Below are positions 1-8,733 of a stretch of DNA of 64,000 bases, in pieces. This DNA is from UBA7867 sp964579205 (GTDB taxonomy: Bacteria; Bacillota; Clostridia; Christensenellales; UBA1242). A program made the position numbers and the translations under genes. How positions within the stretch are numbered: the stretch's first letter is position 1; each line of letters opens with the position of its first letter. The DNA lies in assembly GCA_964579205.1 (NCBI GenBank), contig CAZOFH010000002.1, positions 102,821 to 166,820 on the forward strand, written 5' to 3'. The notes beneath the pieces are model-generated. The model had not been told where the DNA came from and ran no database searches. It was given only the letters and a program-made list of their open reading frames with translations.

Positions 1-1
1 T

Positions 2-733
2 CACGGCTCTTTTGTGGCGGGAGTGCTGTGTGGTAGTGGGCTGGTTTCTGGTGCAAAATTCACAGGAATTGCACCAAAAAGTGGGTTAATTGTGTTAAAA
101 TCGCTCAAAAGTGACGGTCAAACGCAAGCATACAAGGTGTTAGAGGCTATGCAGTGGATATACACAAATTGCCTAAAATACAACATCCGAGTGGTGTGTA
201 TGAGTTTCGGTAGCACTCCATTAGGGCAAAATGACCCGCTTTCTCTCGGTGCAAACTCGTTGTGGCAAAAAGGGGTGGTGGTCGTCTCGGCGGTTGGCAA
301 TGACGGACCTCGCCCAAGTTCGGTCAAGTCACCCGGCGCGAGTGGTAAAATCATCACTGTAGGCTGTGCAGATACGCGCAAAAACGACATTTCGGTAGCA
401 GATTTTAGTTCTCGAGGTCCAATTTTTGACTTTATCAAGCCTGATTTGATTGCTCCAGGGGTGGAAATTACCTCGCTATCTAATAGTGAGAATTTTTATA
501 CCACAATGTCGGGGACTAGTGTGAGCGCTCCTGTGGTGGCAGGGATTTGCGCACTGCTTATTCAGCAGAACTCTAGCCTTACCCCAAATATGATAAAATC
601 AATTTTGCTCTCTAGTGCGCGCACTCTGCCTTTTGATGTGAATGCCTGTGGGGCGGGGCTTGTTGACGCGTGGGCGGCGAGCGAATTAGCAAAATTGTCT
701 CGACCTATCCAATCGAAAACTGCTCAAAAATGA
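2..733 (+). CDS. Subtilisin-like serine protease (S8 family), 3' part
   Basis: The gene runs in from the left edge, so the N-terminus and the catalytic Asp are outside the window. The first codons read HGSFVAGVLCG, the catalytic-His motif of subtilases. The oxyanion-hole Asn lies in VVSAVGND (codon 299-301) and the catalytic Ser in GTSVSAPVVAG (codon 518-520). About 243 residues are present, ending in a TGA at 731-733. There is no C-terminal anchor or extra domain after the peptidase domain. It precedes the sigma-F operon but a strong terminator separates them, so a sporulation role is not implied. Secretion cannot be judged without the N-terminus. Substrate unknown. Confidence 0.9.
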   Translation, partial: HGSFVAGVLCGSGLVSGAKFTGIAPKSGLIVLKSLKSDGQTQAYKVLEAMQWIYTNCLKYNIRVVCMSFGSTPLGQNDPLSLGANSLWQKGVVVVSAVGNDGPRPSSVKSPGASGKIITVGCADTRKNDISVADFSSRGPIFDFIKPDLIAPGVEITSLSNSENFYTTMSGTSVSAPVVAGICALLIQQNSSLTPNMIKSILLSSARTLPFDVNACGAGLVDAWAASELAKLSRPIQSKTAQK

Positions 734-755
734 TGCAAATTTGCCAAAAAACTAT

Positions 756-784
756 AAAAAAAGTGCAAAAAACGCACTTTTTTT
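756..784 (+). terminator. Rho-independent terminator after the protease gene
   Basis: An 11-bp perfect stem (AAAAAAAGTGC / GCACTTTTTTT) around a 7-base A-rich loop, with the T run inside the 3' arm. It lies 22 bases after the protease stop and separates it from the sigma-F operon. Confidence 0.85.
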
Positions 785-836
785 CAATTTTTGCACAAAA
801 AATTATGCTAACATTGTTTTTCGGGAGGACGACTAT

Positions 837-1145
837 ATGCAGGTAACTTCACAAATTTTTGATGATACACTGGTGTTATTTTTGAATGGGGAGTTGGACG
901 AACATAGTGCAACCTATGTCAGAGAAGTGATGGACGATATCTTGACCCAAAGCAGAGCGAGACACATTATCATTGATTTGGAGCAACTGGATTTTATGGA
1001 TAGCACGGGTATCGGGGTGATGATTGGCCGATACAAAAAAATGAAATCTCGTGGCATCCCGATGTTTGTCCGCAATCCCAACAAGCAAATCGACAAAATT
1101 TTTGCAATGACGGCATTGTATGATGTGATGCCGAAAATTGATTAA
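837..1145 (+). CDS. spoIIAA: Anti-sigma F factor antagonist SpoIIAA
   Basis: A 102-residue single STAS domain. In the forespore, dephosphorylated SpoIIAA binds SpoIIAB and frees sigma F. The phosphorylated Ser is Ser56 in FMDSTGIGVMIGRYK, the family's most conserved stretch. I start at ATG 837, preceded by GGGAGG at 822-827; an upstream in-frame ATG at 741 would add 32 residues across the terminator and has no ribosome site. It is the first gene of the three-gene sigma-F operon, 9 bases before spoIIAB. I could not identify a convincing sigma-H or sigma-G promoter in the short gap upstream. Confidence 0.95.
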   Translation: MQVTSQIFDDTLVLFLNGELDEHSATYVREVMDDILTQSRARHIIIDLEQLDFMDSTGIGVMIGRYKKMKSRGIPMFVRNPNKQIDKIFAMTALYDVMPKID

Positions 1146-1154
1146 GGAGGCAGA

Positions 1155-1607
1155 ATGGATTATCTCAATGAAATGACCTTGACTTTTTTGTCATACTCGA
1201 TTAACGAAAGTTTCGCGCGGAGTGCAGTGGCGGGATTTTGCGTGCAACTCAATCCGACTCTGGACGAAATCAGCGATATCAAGACTGCCGTCAGTGAGGC
1301 GGTGACGAATTGCGTCGTGCACGCTTATCCAAACGGCGAGCGTGGGAAGGTGACGATTTGGGTGGGCTTGCGACAAAACGAAGTCTGTATCAAGGTCATC
1401 GACGACGGTGTAGGGATAAATGACTTTGTCAGAGCGTGCGAGCCATTTTTTACCACGCGACCGACAGAAGAGCGTGCGGGTATGGGGTTTACAGTGATGG
1501 AAAGTTTTATGGACTCGGTCACTTTGCAAAAGAATAACGAGCGTGGTTTGATAGTGGAGCTGAAAAAAATTCTGCACAAAACTGAGAGTAAAGCGTGCAA
1601 TGGTTGA
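1155..1607 (+). CDS. spoIIAB: Anti-sigma F factor, serine kinase SpoIIAB
   Basis: A 150-residue GHKL-type kinase that holds sigma F inactive and phosphorylates SpoIIAA. The N box is EAVTNCVVHAY (Glu48, Asn52), the first glycine box IDDGVGI (about 82-88) and the second ERAGMGFTVM (about 106-115). The ribosome site AAGGAGG sits just before the ATG. The 3' end overlaps sigF by 8 bases, which suggests translational coupling and a fixed ratio of anti-sigma to sigma factor. Length and order match the family. Confidence 0.96.
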   Translation: MDYLNEMTLTFLSYSINESFARSAVAGFCVQLNPTLDEISDIKTAVSEAVTNCVVHAYPNGERGKVTIWVGLRQNEVCIKVIDDGVGINDFVRACEPFFTTRPTEERAGMGFTVMESFMDSVTLQKNNERGLIVELKKILHKTESKACNG

Positions 1608-2319
1608 TTACGAAAAAACTCTCGCCCTCATCCGCGCGGCTCAAAACGGCGACATTGCTGCCAAGAACGAGTTGATAAATCAAAATTATCCTCTAGTCAA
1701 AAGTGTGATCAGGCGCTATCGCAACAAAGGGCTGGATTATGACGATCTTTTTCAACTGGGCTGCGTGGGCTTTGTCAAGGCAATCAACAATTTTGACACG
1801 CAGTTTGGAGTAAAATTTAGTACATACGCCGTGCCGATGATAGCGGGTGAGGTAAAACGCTTTTTGCGCGACGACGGCTATATCAAAGTCAGTCGTGCTA
1901 TAAAGGCTCAGGCTATCGAAATCAAAAAATACCTAGCGTCTTTGCCGCCGCAATCGGATGAGCCCGATATTGCCGAAATCGCCGACGCACTCAATATTTC
2001 GCCTGAGGATGTGGTCTTTGCGATGGATAGCGCAAAATATCCGATGAGCCTATCTGCGCCGATTGATTCGACCGACGAGGGCAGCATCTCTCTATCCGAG
2101 CGCATCGCGGACGATGAGGATGAAGAAAAGAGGATAGACCACTTTATCCTCAGGGATTTGATACAAAATCTGGACGAGCGCGACCGAAAAATCATCATCT
2201 TGCGCTATTATCGAGACAAGACGCAGGCAGAAATCGCTGCCGAATTGGGTGTCAGTCAAGTGCAGGTCAGCAGGATTGAAAATAAAATTTTGGCAAGTTT
2301 CAAAAACAAATTACGCTAA
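1600..2319 (+). CDS. sigF: RNA polymerase sporulation sigma factor F
   Basis: 239 residues, with sigma-70 region 2 at about 39-93 (RYRNKGLDYDDLFQLGCVGFVKAINNFD and following), a region 3 segment, and a region 4 helix-turn-helix near the C-terminus (TQAEIAAELGVSQVQVSRIE). It is the third gene of the spoIIA operon, which identifies it as sigma F rather than sigma G. It directs early forespore transcription. A hairpin with a T run follows the stop. Confidence 0.96.
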   Translation: MVDYEKTLALIRAAQNGDIAAKNELINQNYPLVKSVIRRYRNKGLDYDDLFQLGCVGFVKAINNFDTQFGVKFSTYAVPMIAGEVKRFLRDDGYIKVSRAIKAQAIEIKKYLASLPPQSDEPDIAEIADALNISPEDVVFAMDSAKYPMSLSAPIDSTDEGSISLSERIADDEDEEKRIDHFILRDLIQNLDERDRKIIILRYYRDKTQAEIAAELGVSQVQVSRIENKILASFKNKLR

Positions 2320-2377
2320 ACGACCTCAAAAAGCAAGGGCAAAAATTGTGTCCAAACTTTTTTTGAGGTTGTTTTTT
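2318..2377 (+). terminator. Terminator after sigF
   Basis: ACGACCTCAAAAAG pairs with CTTTTTTTGAGGTTGT across a loop of about 25 bases, followed by T6. The loop is large, so strength is uncertain. Confidence 0.6.
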
Positions 2378-2391
2378 GTACCCCAAATATA

Positions 2392-2420
2392 TTGAAAAAT
2401 TGTGTTTTTTGTGCTATAAT
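2392..2420 (+). promoter_or_regulatory. Sigma-A promoter of nth
   Basis: TTGAAA at 2392-2397, a 17-bp spacer, and TATAAT at 2415-2420, with TGTGC directly before the -10. The nth start codon is 30 bases downstream. Confidence 0.85.
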
Positions 2421-2449
2421 AGTGAAAATCTGTGAATTTAGGGGGCAAA

Positions 2450-3166
2450 ATGATACAAAAAACTATGGATTATCTAGCGCGGCTTTTTCCGAACCCCGAC
2501 CCAGAACTAAATTTTGATACGCCTTTTCAATGCTTGGTAGCGGTGGTGCTGAGCGCGCAATGCACGGACAAGCGAGTCAATCTCGTGACGGCGCCGCTAT
2601 TCCGCGATTATCCCGACGCAGCCTCGCTCGGGCGCCTAGAACAGGCGGAATTGGAAAAACTAATCTATAGCACAGGTTTTTATCGCAATAAGGCGAAGAA
2701 TATTTTGGCACTATGTAAAGTGCTGAACGAGCAGTATGGGGGCGAAGTCCCTAGCGACCCGAATATTCTCGAGACGCTGCCTGGGGTGGGGCGCAAGACT
2801 GCCAACGTGGTGTCTAGTGCGATTTTCGGCGCAAATCGTATCGGTGTGGATACGCACGTGATGCGTGTGACCAATCGTCTCGGGCTGGTGGACGCAAAGA
2901 CACCTCTCGAGGTCGAGCGGCAGTGGGTGGCACGTTATCCAGAGTATCAAAATCACGACGCGCATTTTCGGCTGGTGCTGTTTGGGCGGTATCATTGCAA
3001 GGCACAAAATCCTCAGTGTGATGAGTGTGAATTGGCTAGTTTTTGTAAATATAGGGCAGAAAAATCACGCGCGACTACAAAATCTAGTACAAAATCATCG
3101 CCTACAGCAAAATCAAAAGCTAAAACTGTGACCAAAAGCAAATCCCATAATCCCAAAACTAAATAA
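2450..3166 (+). CDS. nth: Endonuclease III, DNA glycosylase/AP lyase
   Basis: 238 residues. Removes oxidised pyrimidines and cleaves the abasic site in base excision repair. The helix-hairpin-helix is LPGVGRKTANVV with catalytic Lys116; the catalytic Asp is Asp134 in GVDTHVMR. The iron-sulfur ligands are Cys183, Cys190, Cys193 and Cys199 (C-X6-C-X2-C-X5-C). The last 30 or so residues are a Lys/Ser/Thr tail absent from typical family members, possibly a nucleic-acid-binding tail. I start at ATG 2450 after AGGGGG; the earlier GTG at 2432 has no ribosome site. Confidence 0.95.
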   Translation: MIQKTMDYLARLFPNPDPELNFDTPFQCLVAVVLSAQCTDKRVNLVTAPLFRDYPDAASLGRLEQAELEKLIYSTGFYRNKAKNILALCKVLNEQYGGEVPSDPNILETLPGVGRKTANVVSSAIFGANRIGVDTHVMRVTNRLGLVDAKTPLEVERQWVARYPEYQNHDAHFRLVLFGRYHCKAQNPQCDECELASFCKYRAEKSRATTKSSTKSSPTAKSKAKTVTKSKSHNPKTK

Positions 3167-3330
3167 GCGTGCAAAGTAATCTGGCGGAGTTCGCTTGGGC
3201 GGTCAATTATGAGTAAAGTTTTGCGATTTGTGAATATCGAGTAGCCCCTCTAGCACGCCCTCGTTGGATAGTCGATATCGTGGATGAGGAATGCTGCGAT
3301 AAAAAATAAAAAAAGATAAATTTTGCTATA

Positions 3331-3349
3331 TATAATATATAAGGAATAG
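3331..3349 (+). promoter_or_regulatory. AT-rich TATAATATATAAGGA element before obg
   Basis: The start TATAAT could serve as a -10 box for obg, but I see no -35 at the right distance. Nearly the same string occurs at 52687 and 63371. The gap from 3167 to 3330 holds no gene that I can support. Confidence 0.4.
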
Positions 3350-3363
3350 GTAGAGGACAAAAA

Positions 3364-4647
3364 ATGTTTATAGATAAGGTATCAATTCTAGTAAAAGCAG
3401 GCGACGGCGGCGACGGTGCGGTGTCTTTTCGTCGTGAAAAATACGTACCAAATGGAGGCCCTAATGGTGGAGACGGTGGTAAGGGTGGTGATGTCATCCT
3501 CAAAGTTAAGGATAATATCAGCACTCTGCTGGATTTTCGGTTTAACAAGCATTTTCGTGCTGAGAACGGGCAAAAGGGTGACATAAACAACCGCGCAGGC
3601 AAAAAGGGTAAAGATTTGTATGTGTTTGTGCCGCGTGGTACCTTGGTGCGCGATGCTGAAACAGGCAAGGTGATCAAGGATATGTATGCGCCTGATGAAG
3701 AATATGTCTTGTTGCGTGGTGGAAATGGTGGGAAGGGTAATCAGCACTTTGCATCCAGTCGCCGCCAAACGCCGAGATTTAGTCAATCAGGGCAGCGCAC
3801 GGCTGAGCATAATATCGTTTTGGAACTCAAGACTATCGCCGATGTCGGGCTAGTCGGTTTCCCAAATGTCGGCAAATCGACATTTTTGGGCGCGGTCACC
3901 GAGGCAAAGCCAAAAATCGCAAATTACCACTTTACTACTCTTAGCCCAAATCTCGGCGTGCTAAAACAGTTTGAGAAAACTTGCGTACTCGCAGACATCC
4001 CGGGGCTCATCGAGGGCGCGAGTCAAGGCGTGGGACTGGGGCATCAGTTTTTGCGCCATATCGAGCGTACTAGACTCATTGTGCATATCGTGGATATTAG
4101 CGGAATTGAGTCGAGAGACCCACAGCAGGATTTTGTGACTATCAATACCGAATTGCGTGAATTTAGCCCTGTTTTGGCGAATTTGCCGCAAATCGTAGTG
4201 CTAAACAAGGCAGACCTATTGCCTGAGGGGGCTACCAATATTGCAGACTTTGAGGCGTTCTTGCATACGCAAAAAGGCTTTGAAAATGCCCCTGTGTTCG
4301 TGATTTCTGCGAGCCAAAGGCAGGGCGTGCAGGCGCTGGTGGATGCGATTTTTACAAAACTCGACACCTTGCCAAAACCCGAGCCAATCCCCTGTGACGA
4401 CTTTGAATTTGACTTGCCCGACACCTCTTCTATCGAGGTGGTCAAACTGGGTGACGGCGTCTATGAGGCAAAAGGTGGTAGGGTACACGAATTGGTGCGC
4501 AAGACCAACTTTAACGAAGACGACAGCCTCGCATATTTTCAAAAGCGTTTGCGCGATGACGGCATTATCGCAAAGCTAAAAGAATTGGGTATGAGCGACG
4601 GCGATACTGTGGTGGTAGAAGATATCGAGTTTGAATATCAAGAATAG
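3364..4647 (+). CDS. obg: GTPase Obg (CgtA), ribosome assembly
   Basis: 427 residues in the family's three-part layout. The N-terminal Obg fold is glycine-rich (GGDGGDGAVSFRREKYVPNGGP...). The GTPase domain has the P-loop GFPNVGKS near residue 165, switch motif DIPGLIEGAS, and NKAD for guanine recognition. A C-terminal OCT domain follows (about 340-420). It acts on the 50S subunit, and in Bacillus also in stress response and sporulation initiation. yhbY follows 72 bases downstream, a common pairing. Confidence 0.97.
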   Translation: MFIDKVSILVKAGDGGDGAVSFRREKYVPNGGPNGGDGGKGGDVILKVKDNISTLLDFRFNKHFRAENGQKGDINNRAGKKGKDLYVFVPRGTLVRDAETGKVIKDMYAPDEEYVLLRGGNGGKGNQHFASSRRQTPRFSQSGQRTAEHNIVLELKTIADVGLVGFPNVGKSTFLGAVTEAKPKIANYHFTTLSPNLGVLKQFEKTCVLADIPGLIEGASQGVGLGHQFLRHIERTRLIVHIVDISGIESRDPQQDFVTINTELREFSPVLANLPQIVVLNKADLLPEGATNIADFEAFLHTQKGFENAPVFVISASQRQGVQALVDAIFTKLDTLPKPEPIPCDDFEFDLPDTSSIEVVKLGDGVYEAKGGRVHELVRKTNFNEDDSLAYFQKRLRDDGIIAKLKELGMSDGDTVVVEDIEFEYQE

Positions 4648-4719
4648 TCTTTGCCGATTTTTTGCGAAAGGCTATCTTTTGTAGAATTTTATTTATCATT
4701 ATATAATAAGGAGTGAAAT

Positions 4720-5001
4720 ATGATTACACCTAAACAAAGAGCGGAATTGCGTGGACAGGCGCAAAAATTGGACGCTATCATTCAGGTGGGTAAGGATGGG
4801 ATTACCCCCGAAGTCATCAATACTGTCGATCAGGCGTTGTTCGCAAGGGAGTTGATAAAACTCACTGTGCTAGAGAATTGCCCTGAGAGTGCGCGTGAGG
4901 TCGCTGATACTTTGGCTGGGCGCTGCCGTGCCGACGTGGTCCAAGTCATCGGCAGAAAAGTCGTGCTGTACAAACTCAACACGACCAAGCGTAAAAAATA
5001 A
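4720..5001 (+). CDS. yhbY: YhbY-family RNA-binding protein (CRM domain)
   Basis: 93 residues, a single CRM domain starting LTPKQR-like (MITPKQRAELRGQAQKL) with the family motif IIQVGKDGIT and the basic C-terminus VLYKLNTTKRKK. Associates with pre-50S ribosomal particles in characterised relatives. AAGGAG lies 7 bases before the ATG. The usual downstream partner nadD is missing; a GC-rich hairpin region follows instead. Confidence 0.92.
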   Translation: MITPKQRAELRGQAQKLDAIIQVGKDGITPEVINTVDQALFARELIKLTVLENCPESAREVADTLAGRCRADVVQVIGRKVVLYKLNTTKRKK

Positions 5002-5053
5002 AGCGGAGTATGCGTCCGCTGTCTACTAGGCTGGGGTAGAGGCTGTTTCATCC

Positions 5054-5177
5054 GCACACGCGGCTCGCCGCCGCGCCCCCGCGAGGGGGGGGGCGCTACG
5101 CGCCTGTCGGCGCGTCAGGCACTGCCGTGCCTCGGCGGCTCGCGCAAAGCGGCAGAGGCTCTGCCCCTGACCCCGAG
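5054..5177. repeat. GC-rich cluster of short hairpins
   Basis: Consecutive inverted repeats: CCCCC/GGGGG around GCGA (5076-5089), CGCGCC/GGCGCG (5099-5114), AGGCAC/GTGCCT (5117-5132) and GGCAGAG/CTCTGCC (5151-5165). CTCGG (5131) pairs with CCGAG (5173) around the last hairpin. It begins with the dispersed motif GCGGCTCGCCG (5060-5070). Composition is far richer in GC than the flanks. No coding signal seen. Confidence 0.7.
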
Positions 5178-5234
5178 TAATATCGTTTGATTGTGCGTGA
5201 GTTTCGCCGCCAAATGTTAGCCCAATCCGCTGGA

Positions 5235-5543
5235 TTACTCCGCATCATACAGTTTTTTGACTGTGTTTTGATGCGTCTCTAGCGTGTGCCTAGCGAGGTC
5301 GGCATTTTGCGTGCGCATCAGGTCGGCAGTCGGTACAAACTCAATCTCAGAGGGCAAATTTTGTGGCTGACGACCAGCGTCGGAGCGTGTCGAGCCGAAA
5401 AGTTGGGGCAGGTTTAATTTTGGTAAAATCTGCAATAATTTAGTCAGGTCAAAGTTTGGGCTAGTGCTGGTAGTGTCCTCTGATTTTGGGGCTGCGATTT
5501 TGACGATGTGGGCATTTTCTGACTCAAACTCCACTTTTTTCAT
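5235..5543 (-). CDS. Hypothetical protein, 102 residues
   Basis: No family recognised. It is hydrophilic, with no signal peptide or membrane segment; the middle reads LTKLLQILPKLNLPQLFG and could be a short amphipathic helix. The ribosome site AAGGAAAA lies before the ATG on the minus strand, which supports it as a real gene. It diverges from the lipoprotein gene at 5644. Confidence 0.55.
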   Translation of the reverse strand: MKKVEFESENAHIVKIAAPKSEDTTSTSPNFDLTKLLQILPKLNLPQLFGSTRSDAGRQPQNLPSEIEFVPTADLMRTQNADLARHTLETHQNTVKKLYDAE

Positions 5544-5573
5544 AATATTTTCCTTTTAATTTACTCTAAATAA

Positions 5574-5602
5574 TTGACTAAAAATTTATTTAATGCTAAT
5601 AT
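5574..5602 (+). promoter_or_regulatory. Sigma-A promoter of the 5644 lipoprotein gene
   Basis: TTGACT at 5574-5579, 17-bp spacer, TAATAT at 5597-5602. Confidence 0.6.
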
Positions 5603-5643
5603 ATGATAGCAAATTTACTTTTGTGTAATTCAAGGAGACCAGA

Positions 5644-7083
5644 ATGTCAATTTCAAAAATCTTAAACAATGCATTTTTTAAATTCGCCTGCGTGTTGACC
5701 ATTGTTGCGTCAGTAGTGCTGCTGTTCGCAGGTTGTGGGCTCAGCAGGCTCTCTGACGGCCCTGCAGTTAGCGACGAGGTGACTGGCAACGGTAGTTTGG
5801 CGGTGACCAAGGGCGACTATCTGTACTTTGTCAACGGGTACAAAGGTGTGGCTGATGTCGCCGATACCAACCATTATGGCAAGGTCGAGCAGGCTGCTAT
5901 TTATCGCGTAAAATTGGATGCCGAGGGCAAGGTCACCGAAGACGCCAAGTACAATGACGACGGCGAAGTGATTTTTGACAAGACCAAAGCGCTCAAAGAT
6001 TTGGAAATTTTGGTGCCTCAGGTCGCGGGTTTTGAATATACCAAGTTGTATATTTTCGGCGATTATTTGTACTATTCTACGCCCAACCATTTGCGTGACA
6101 AATCAGGCGAGATTATGTCAAAGTATATCAATATTTACCGCGTAAGGCTAGACCGCACAGGGGGTAATGACCTAATGTACTCGACCGACAGCGAGAATGC
6201 TAGCGTAAATTGGTCGATGCACCAGATTGGCGATATCGCTTATATGACTGTCCTCGATGGTGAAAAATTGGTAGTTGTTAGTCAAGACTTGGAGACCGCT
6301 GCCACTACTACCAAAGTGGTGGCTGAGGAGCACATCTCTTCTGCGACTTTGCCGACATATTGCTGCAGTACGGACACCGTGAGCGAAATCGACAAAAAGA
6401 TTTATTTCACTGAGGAAAACCACGACGACGCTACTACTATCGTGCTAAAGAGTTTTGATTTGGCTACCCAAGCTATCGCCGATGTTTTTACTAGTGCAGG
6501 CGAGCAGTACGAGGTAAAAGGGACTAGCGGTGGCAAGTTGTATTACACAAAGACTATCAGCACTCAGCCGGGTTTTTCTGCAAAGATTTTTGCATCTGAT
6601 ATGGTGAACCCTGCTGTCGAGGTCAGTGCGCAGGCGTATGGCAGTAGCGCAGATATTAGGTCATACGCACTCACCGGGCAGCAGTACGAGACGTCTATCC
6701 TTTATTCAGACGGCACAAATTCATATTACAAGCGCGCAGGTGAGACCGCTACAAAATTCTTGTCTAGCGACATTATTTCCAAAATTGTCAAGGTTCAGGG
6801 CGAGTATGTCTACTACCTCGACAGCAGTAGCCTTTACCGCGTAAAATACACTCAGACCAACACCTCGGGCGAGACGATGATCCCGTCTGGCGTTACTCCT
6901 AAGGGCGACATTGTCAACAACTTTAGTGTGGACGGTAGCAAAGTTTACTTCTTTGTGAAATACACTGACAACTACTATATGCACTACGCAAACTATGATG
7001 CGACCGTTTCGGAAATCGACCAAAGTGTGTACACTCACTTTATCGGTAAACTCTTGGAGGCGGACTACGTTTCCGAAGAATAA
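5644..7083 (+). CDS. Putative lipoprotein with beta-propeller-like repeats
   Basis: 479 residues. Hydrophobic signal segment (about 10-29) ending in lipobox LFAGC, so export and lipidation at that Cys are likely. The rest shows repeated short motifs of the type YLYFVNGYKG, YLYYSTPNH, KLYYTKT and YVYYLDSSSLYRV, spaced like blades of the DUF5050/TolB-like propellers. No catalytic residues recognised. AAGGAGACC precedes the ATG. A good terminator follows, so it is a single-gene unit. Function unknown; ligand sensing at the cell surface is only a guess. Confidence 0.75.
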   Translation: MSISKILNNAFFKFACVLTIVASVVLLFAGCGLSRLSDGPAVSDEVTGNGSLAVTKGDYLYFVNGYKGVADVADTNHYGKVEQAAIYRVKLDAEGKVTEDAKYNDDGEVIFDKTKALKDLEILVPQVAGFEYTKLYIFGDYLYYSTPNHLRDKSGEIMSKYINIYRVRLDRTGGNDLMYSTDSENASVNWSMHQIGDIAYMTVLDGEKLVVVSQDLETAATTTKVVAEEHISSATLPTYCCSTDTVSEIDKKIYFTEENHDDATTIVLKSFDLATQAIADVFTSAGEQYEVKGTSGGKLYYTKTISTQPGFSAKIFASDMVNPAVEVSAQAYGSSADIRSYALTGQQYETSILYSDGTNSYYKRAGETATKFLSSDIISKIVKVQGEYVYYLDSSSLYRVKYTQTNTSGETMIPSGVTPKGDIVNNFSVDGSKVYFFVKYTDNYYMHYANYDATVSEIDQSVYTHFIGKLLEADYVSEE

Positions 7084-7111
7084 TCACGCGTAAATCACGT
7101 GAGATAATAGC

Positions 7112-7139
7112 AAAAGGCGATATCCGCCTTTTCTTTTTT
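7112..7139 (+). terminator. Terminator after the 5644 gene
   Basis: AAAAGGCG / CGCCTTTT stem, loop ATATC, followed by C and T7. Confidence 0.85.
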
Positions 7140-7140
7140 T

Positions 7141-7170
7141 GTCATATCGGGGAGAGTCTCAGCATAAAGT
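7141..7170 (+). promoter_or_regulatory. Sigma-E-like promoter of spoIVA
   Basis: GTCATAT (7141-7147), 15-bp spacer, CATAAAGT (7163-7170), close to the Bacillus sigma-E consensus (KMATATT, 14-15 bp, CATACAMT). spoIVA is a sigma-E gene in Bacillus. Confidence 0.65.
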
Positions 7171-7203
7171 AGGGGTAACAAATCGTTTTAAGGAGCAGAG
7201 AGA

Positions 7204-8685
7204 ATGAACCCTTACAATATCTATAATGACATTGCGACGCGGACAAACGGTGATTTGTATGTTGGGGTGGTGGGTCCCGTGAGAGTGGGCAAGTCTACCT
7301 TTATCACCAAATTTACTGAGCAGTTTATCTTGCCGAATATCAGTAGCGATAATATGCGGGCGTGCGCATTGGACGAGTTGCCGCAAAGCGCCGACGGCAA
7401 TACCATTATGACCACTCAGCCAAAATTCGTCCCAGCAGAGGCGGTGCGCGTGGATTTGGGGAATAATGTGGCAGCGAATGTCCGTCTCATCGACTGTGTA
7501 GGTTACCTCGTAGCAGGAGCGCAAGGGCATCTCGAGGGCGGCAAAGCGCGTATGGTGCAGACTCCGTGGGGGACTGAGCCAATGACTTTTGAAGAAGCTG
7601 CCGAAATCGGCACTCGCAAAGTCGTCACCGAGCATAGCACGGTAGCAGTGTTGCTCACTTCTGACGGGAGTTTCGGCGAAATCGAGTGCGCTAGTTATGC
7701 CCCTGCGGTAGACAAATTGGTGACCGAACTCCGACAGCACAACAAGCCTTTTGTCATAGTGGTAAACTCCACTCATCCCGCCGCTTCCGAGACGCTCGCC
7801 CTTGTGTCGCAAATGGAACAAAAATACTCGGTCAGTGCAGTGGCTATCAATGCAAAAGAACTCAATTCATCCGACGTCTTGACCATTTTTGACAAAATCC
7901 TGCAGGAGTTTCCGTTCGTGGGTATCGAGGTCAATATGCCGCAGTGGCTCACAGCGCTGCCATTCGATGACCCGATAATCGCCGAAATCGTCCGCGAAAT
8001 TGAGCGCGTGGGCAGGGATGTGACCAAAATCGGCGACTTTGACAAGGGGAGCATTCTGTTTGAGGAGAGCGAGCATTTTGAGCCGACCGTGCTCAGTAAT
8101 ATCGAAATGGGAGAGGGCAAAATCTTGTATTCGCTCGTGCCCAAAGAGGGGTTGTTTTACCGCGTGCTGAGTGCTCAGTGCGGGATGACCATCGGTAGCG
8201 ACTTTGAATTGATTGCCCAGATAAAATCGCTCGCCACCGCAAAACTAAAATACGACAAATTGGCTACCGCTCTCGAGTCTGTAGCGCAAACTGGCTATGG
8301 CGTGGTGCAGCCGTCTGTCGACGAGTTGCAACTGGATGCGCCCGAGGTCATCAAGCAGGGGGCGAACCGTTACGGTGTCAAAATCCACGCCACCGCGCCG
8401 AGTCTGCATATTATGCGCGTAGACCTTGAGACCGAGATTAGCCCGCTCGTCGGCACCCAAGAGCAGTCGCAAGACTTGGTGCAATTCTTGAGTACCGAGG
8501 CGGAGACCAACCCCGCGGGGATTTGGCAGACGAATATGTTCGGCAAAACTATTCATCAGTTGATGAGCGAGGGGATTAGTAGCAAAATCAATACTATGCC
8601 CGTCGAGGCACAAAAGAAAATGCGAAAAGCCCTCACACGAATTGTCAATGAGGGTAAGGGGGGCATCATCTGCATTCTACTATAG
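7204..8685 (+). CDS. spoIVA: Stage IV sporulation protein A, spore coat base ATPase
   Basis: 493 residues, the family's usual size. SpoIVA polymerises on the forespore surface by ATP hydrolysis and anchors the coat. The Walker A motif is GPVRVGKST (24-32) within the conserved N-terminus NIYNDIATRTNGDLYVGVVGP. The C-terminal end EGKGGIICILL matches the conserved tail that targets the protein to the outer forespore membrane. AAGGAG precedes the ATG. A sigma-E-like promoter and a terminator frame it as a single-gene unit. Confidence 0.97.
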   Translation: MNPYNIYNDIATRTNGDLYVGVVGPVRVGKSTFITKFTEQFILPNISSDNMRACALDELPQSADGNTIMTTQPKFVPAEAVRVDLGNNVAANVRLIDCVGYLVAGAQGHLEGGKARMVQTPWGTEPMTFEEAAEIGTRKVVTEHSTVAVLLTSDGSFGEIECASYAPAVDKLVTELRQHNKPFVIVVNSTHPAASETLALVSQMEQKYSVSAVAINAKELNSSDVLTIFDKILQEFPFVGIEVNMPQWLTALPFDDPIIAEIVREIERVGRDVTKIGDFDKGSILFEESEHFEPTVLSNIEMGEGKILYSLVPKEGLFYRVLSAQCGMTIGSDFELIAQIKSLATAKLKYDKLATALESVAQTGYGVVQPSVDELQLDAPEVIKQGANRYGVKIHATAPSLHIMRVDLETEISPLVGTQEQSQDLVQFLSTEAETNPAGIWQTNMFGKTIHQLMSEGISSKINTMPVEAQKKMRKALTRIVNEGKGGIICILL

Positions 8686-8733
8686 CCTCTGCGTGTGCGC
8701 TCGGTTTGACTTTATTCAGTTATTCTTGACAAA

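Noticed and set aside
785..836. A sigma-H or sigma-G promoter for the spoIIA operon
   Set aside because: I looked for both consensus types between the terminator and spoIIAA and found no convincing match.
3207..3786. Minus-strand frames over the obg start
   Set aside because: Antisense of the glycine-rich Obg domain, without ribosome sites.
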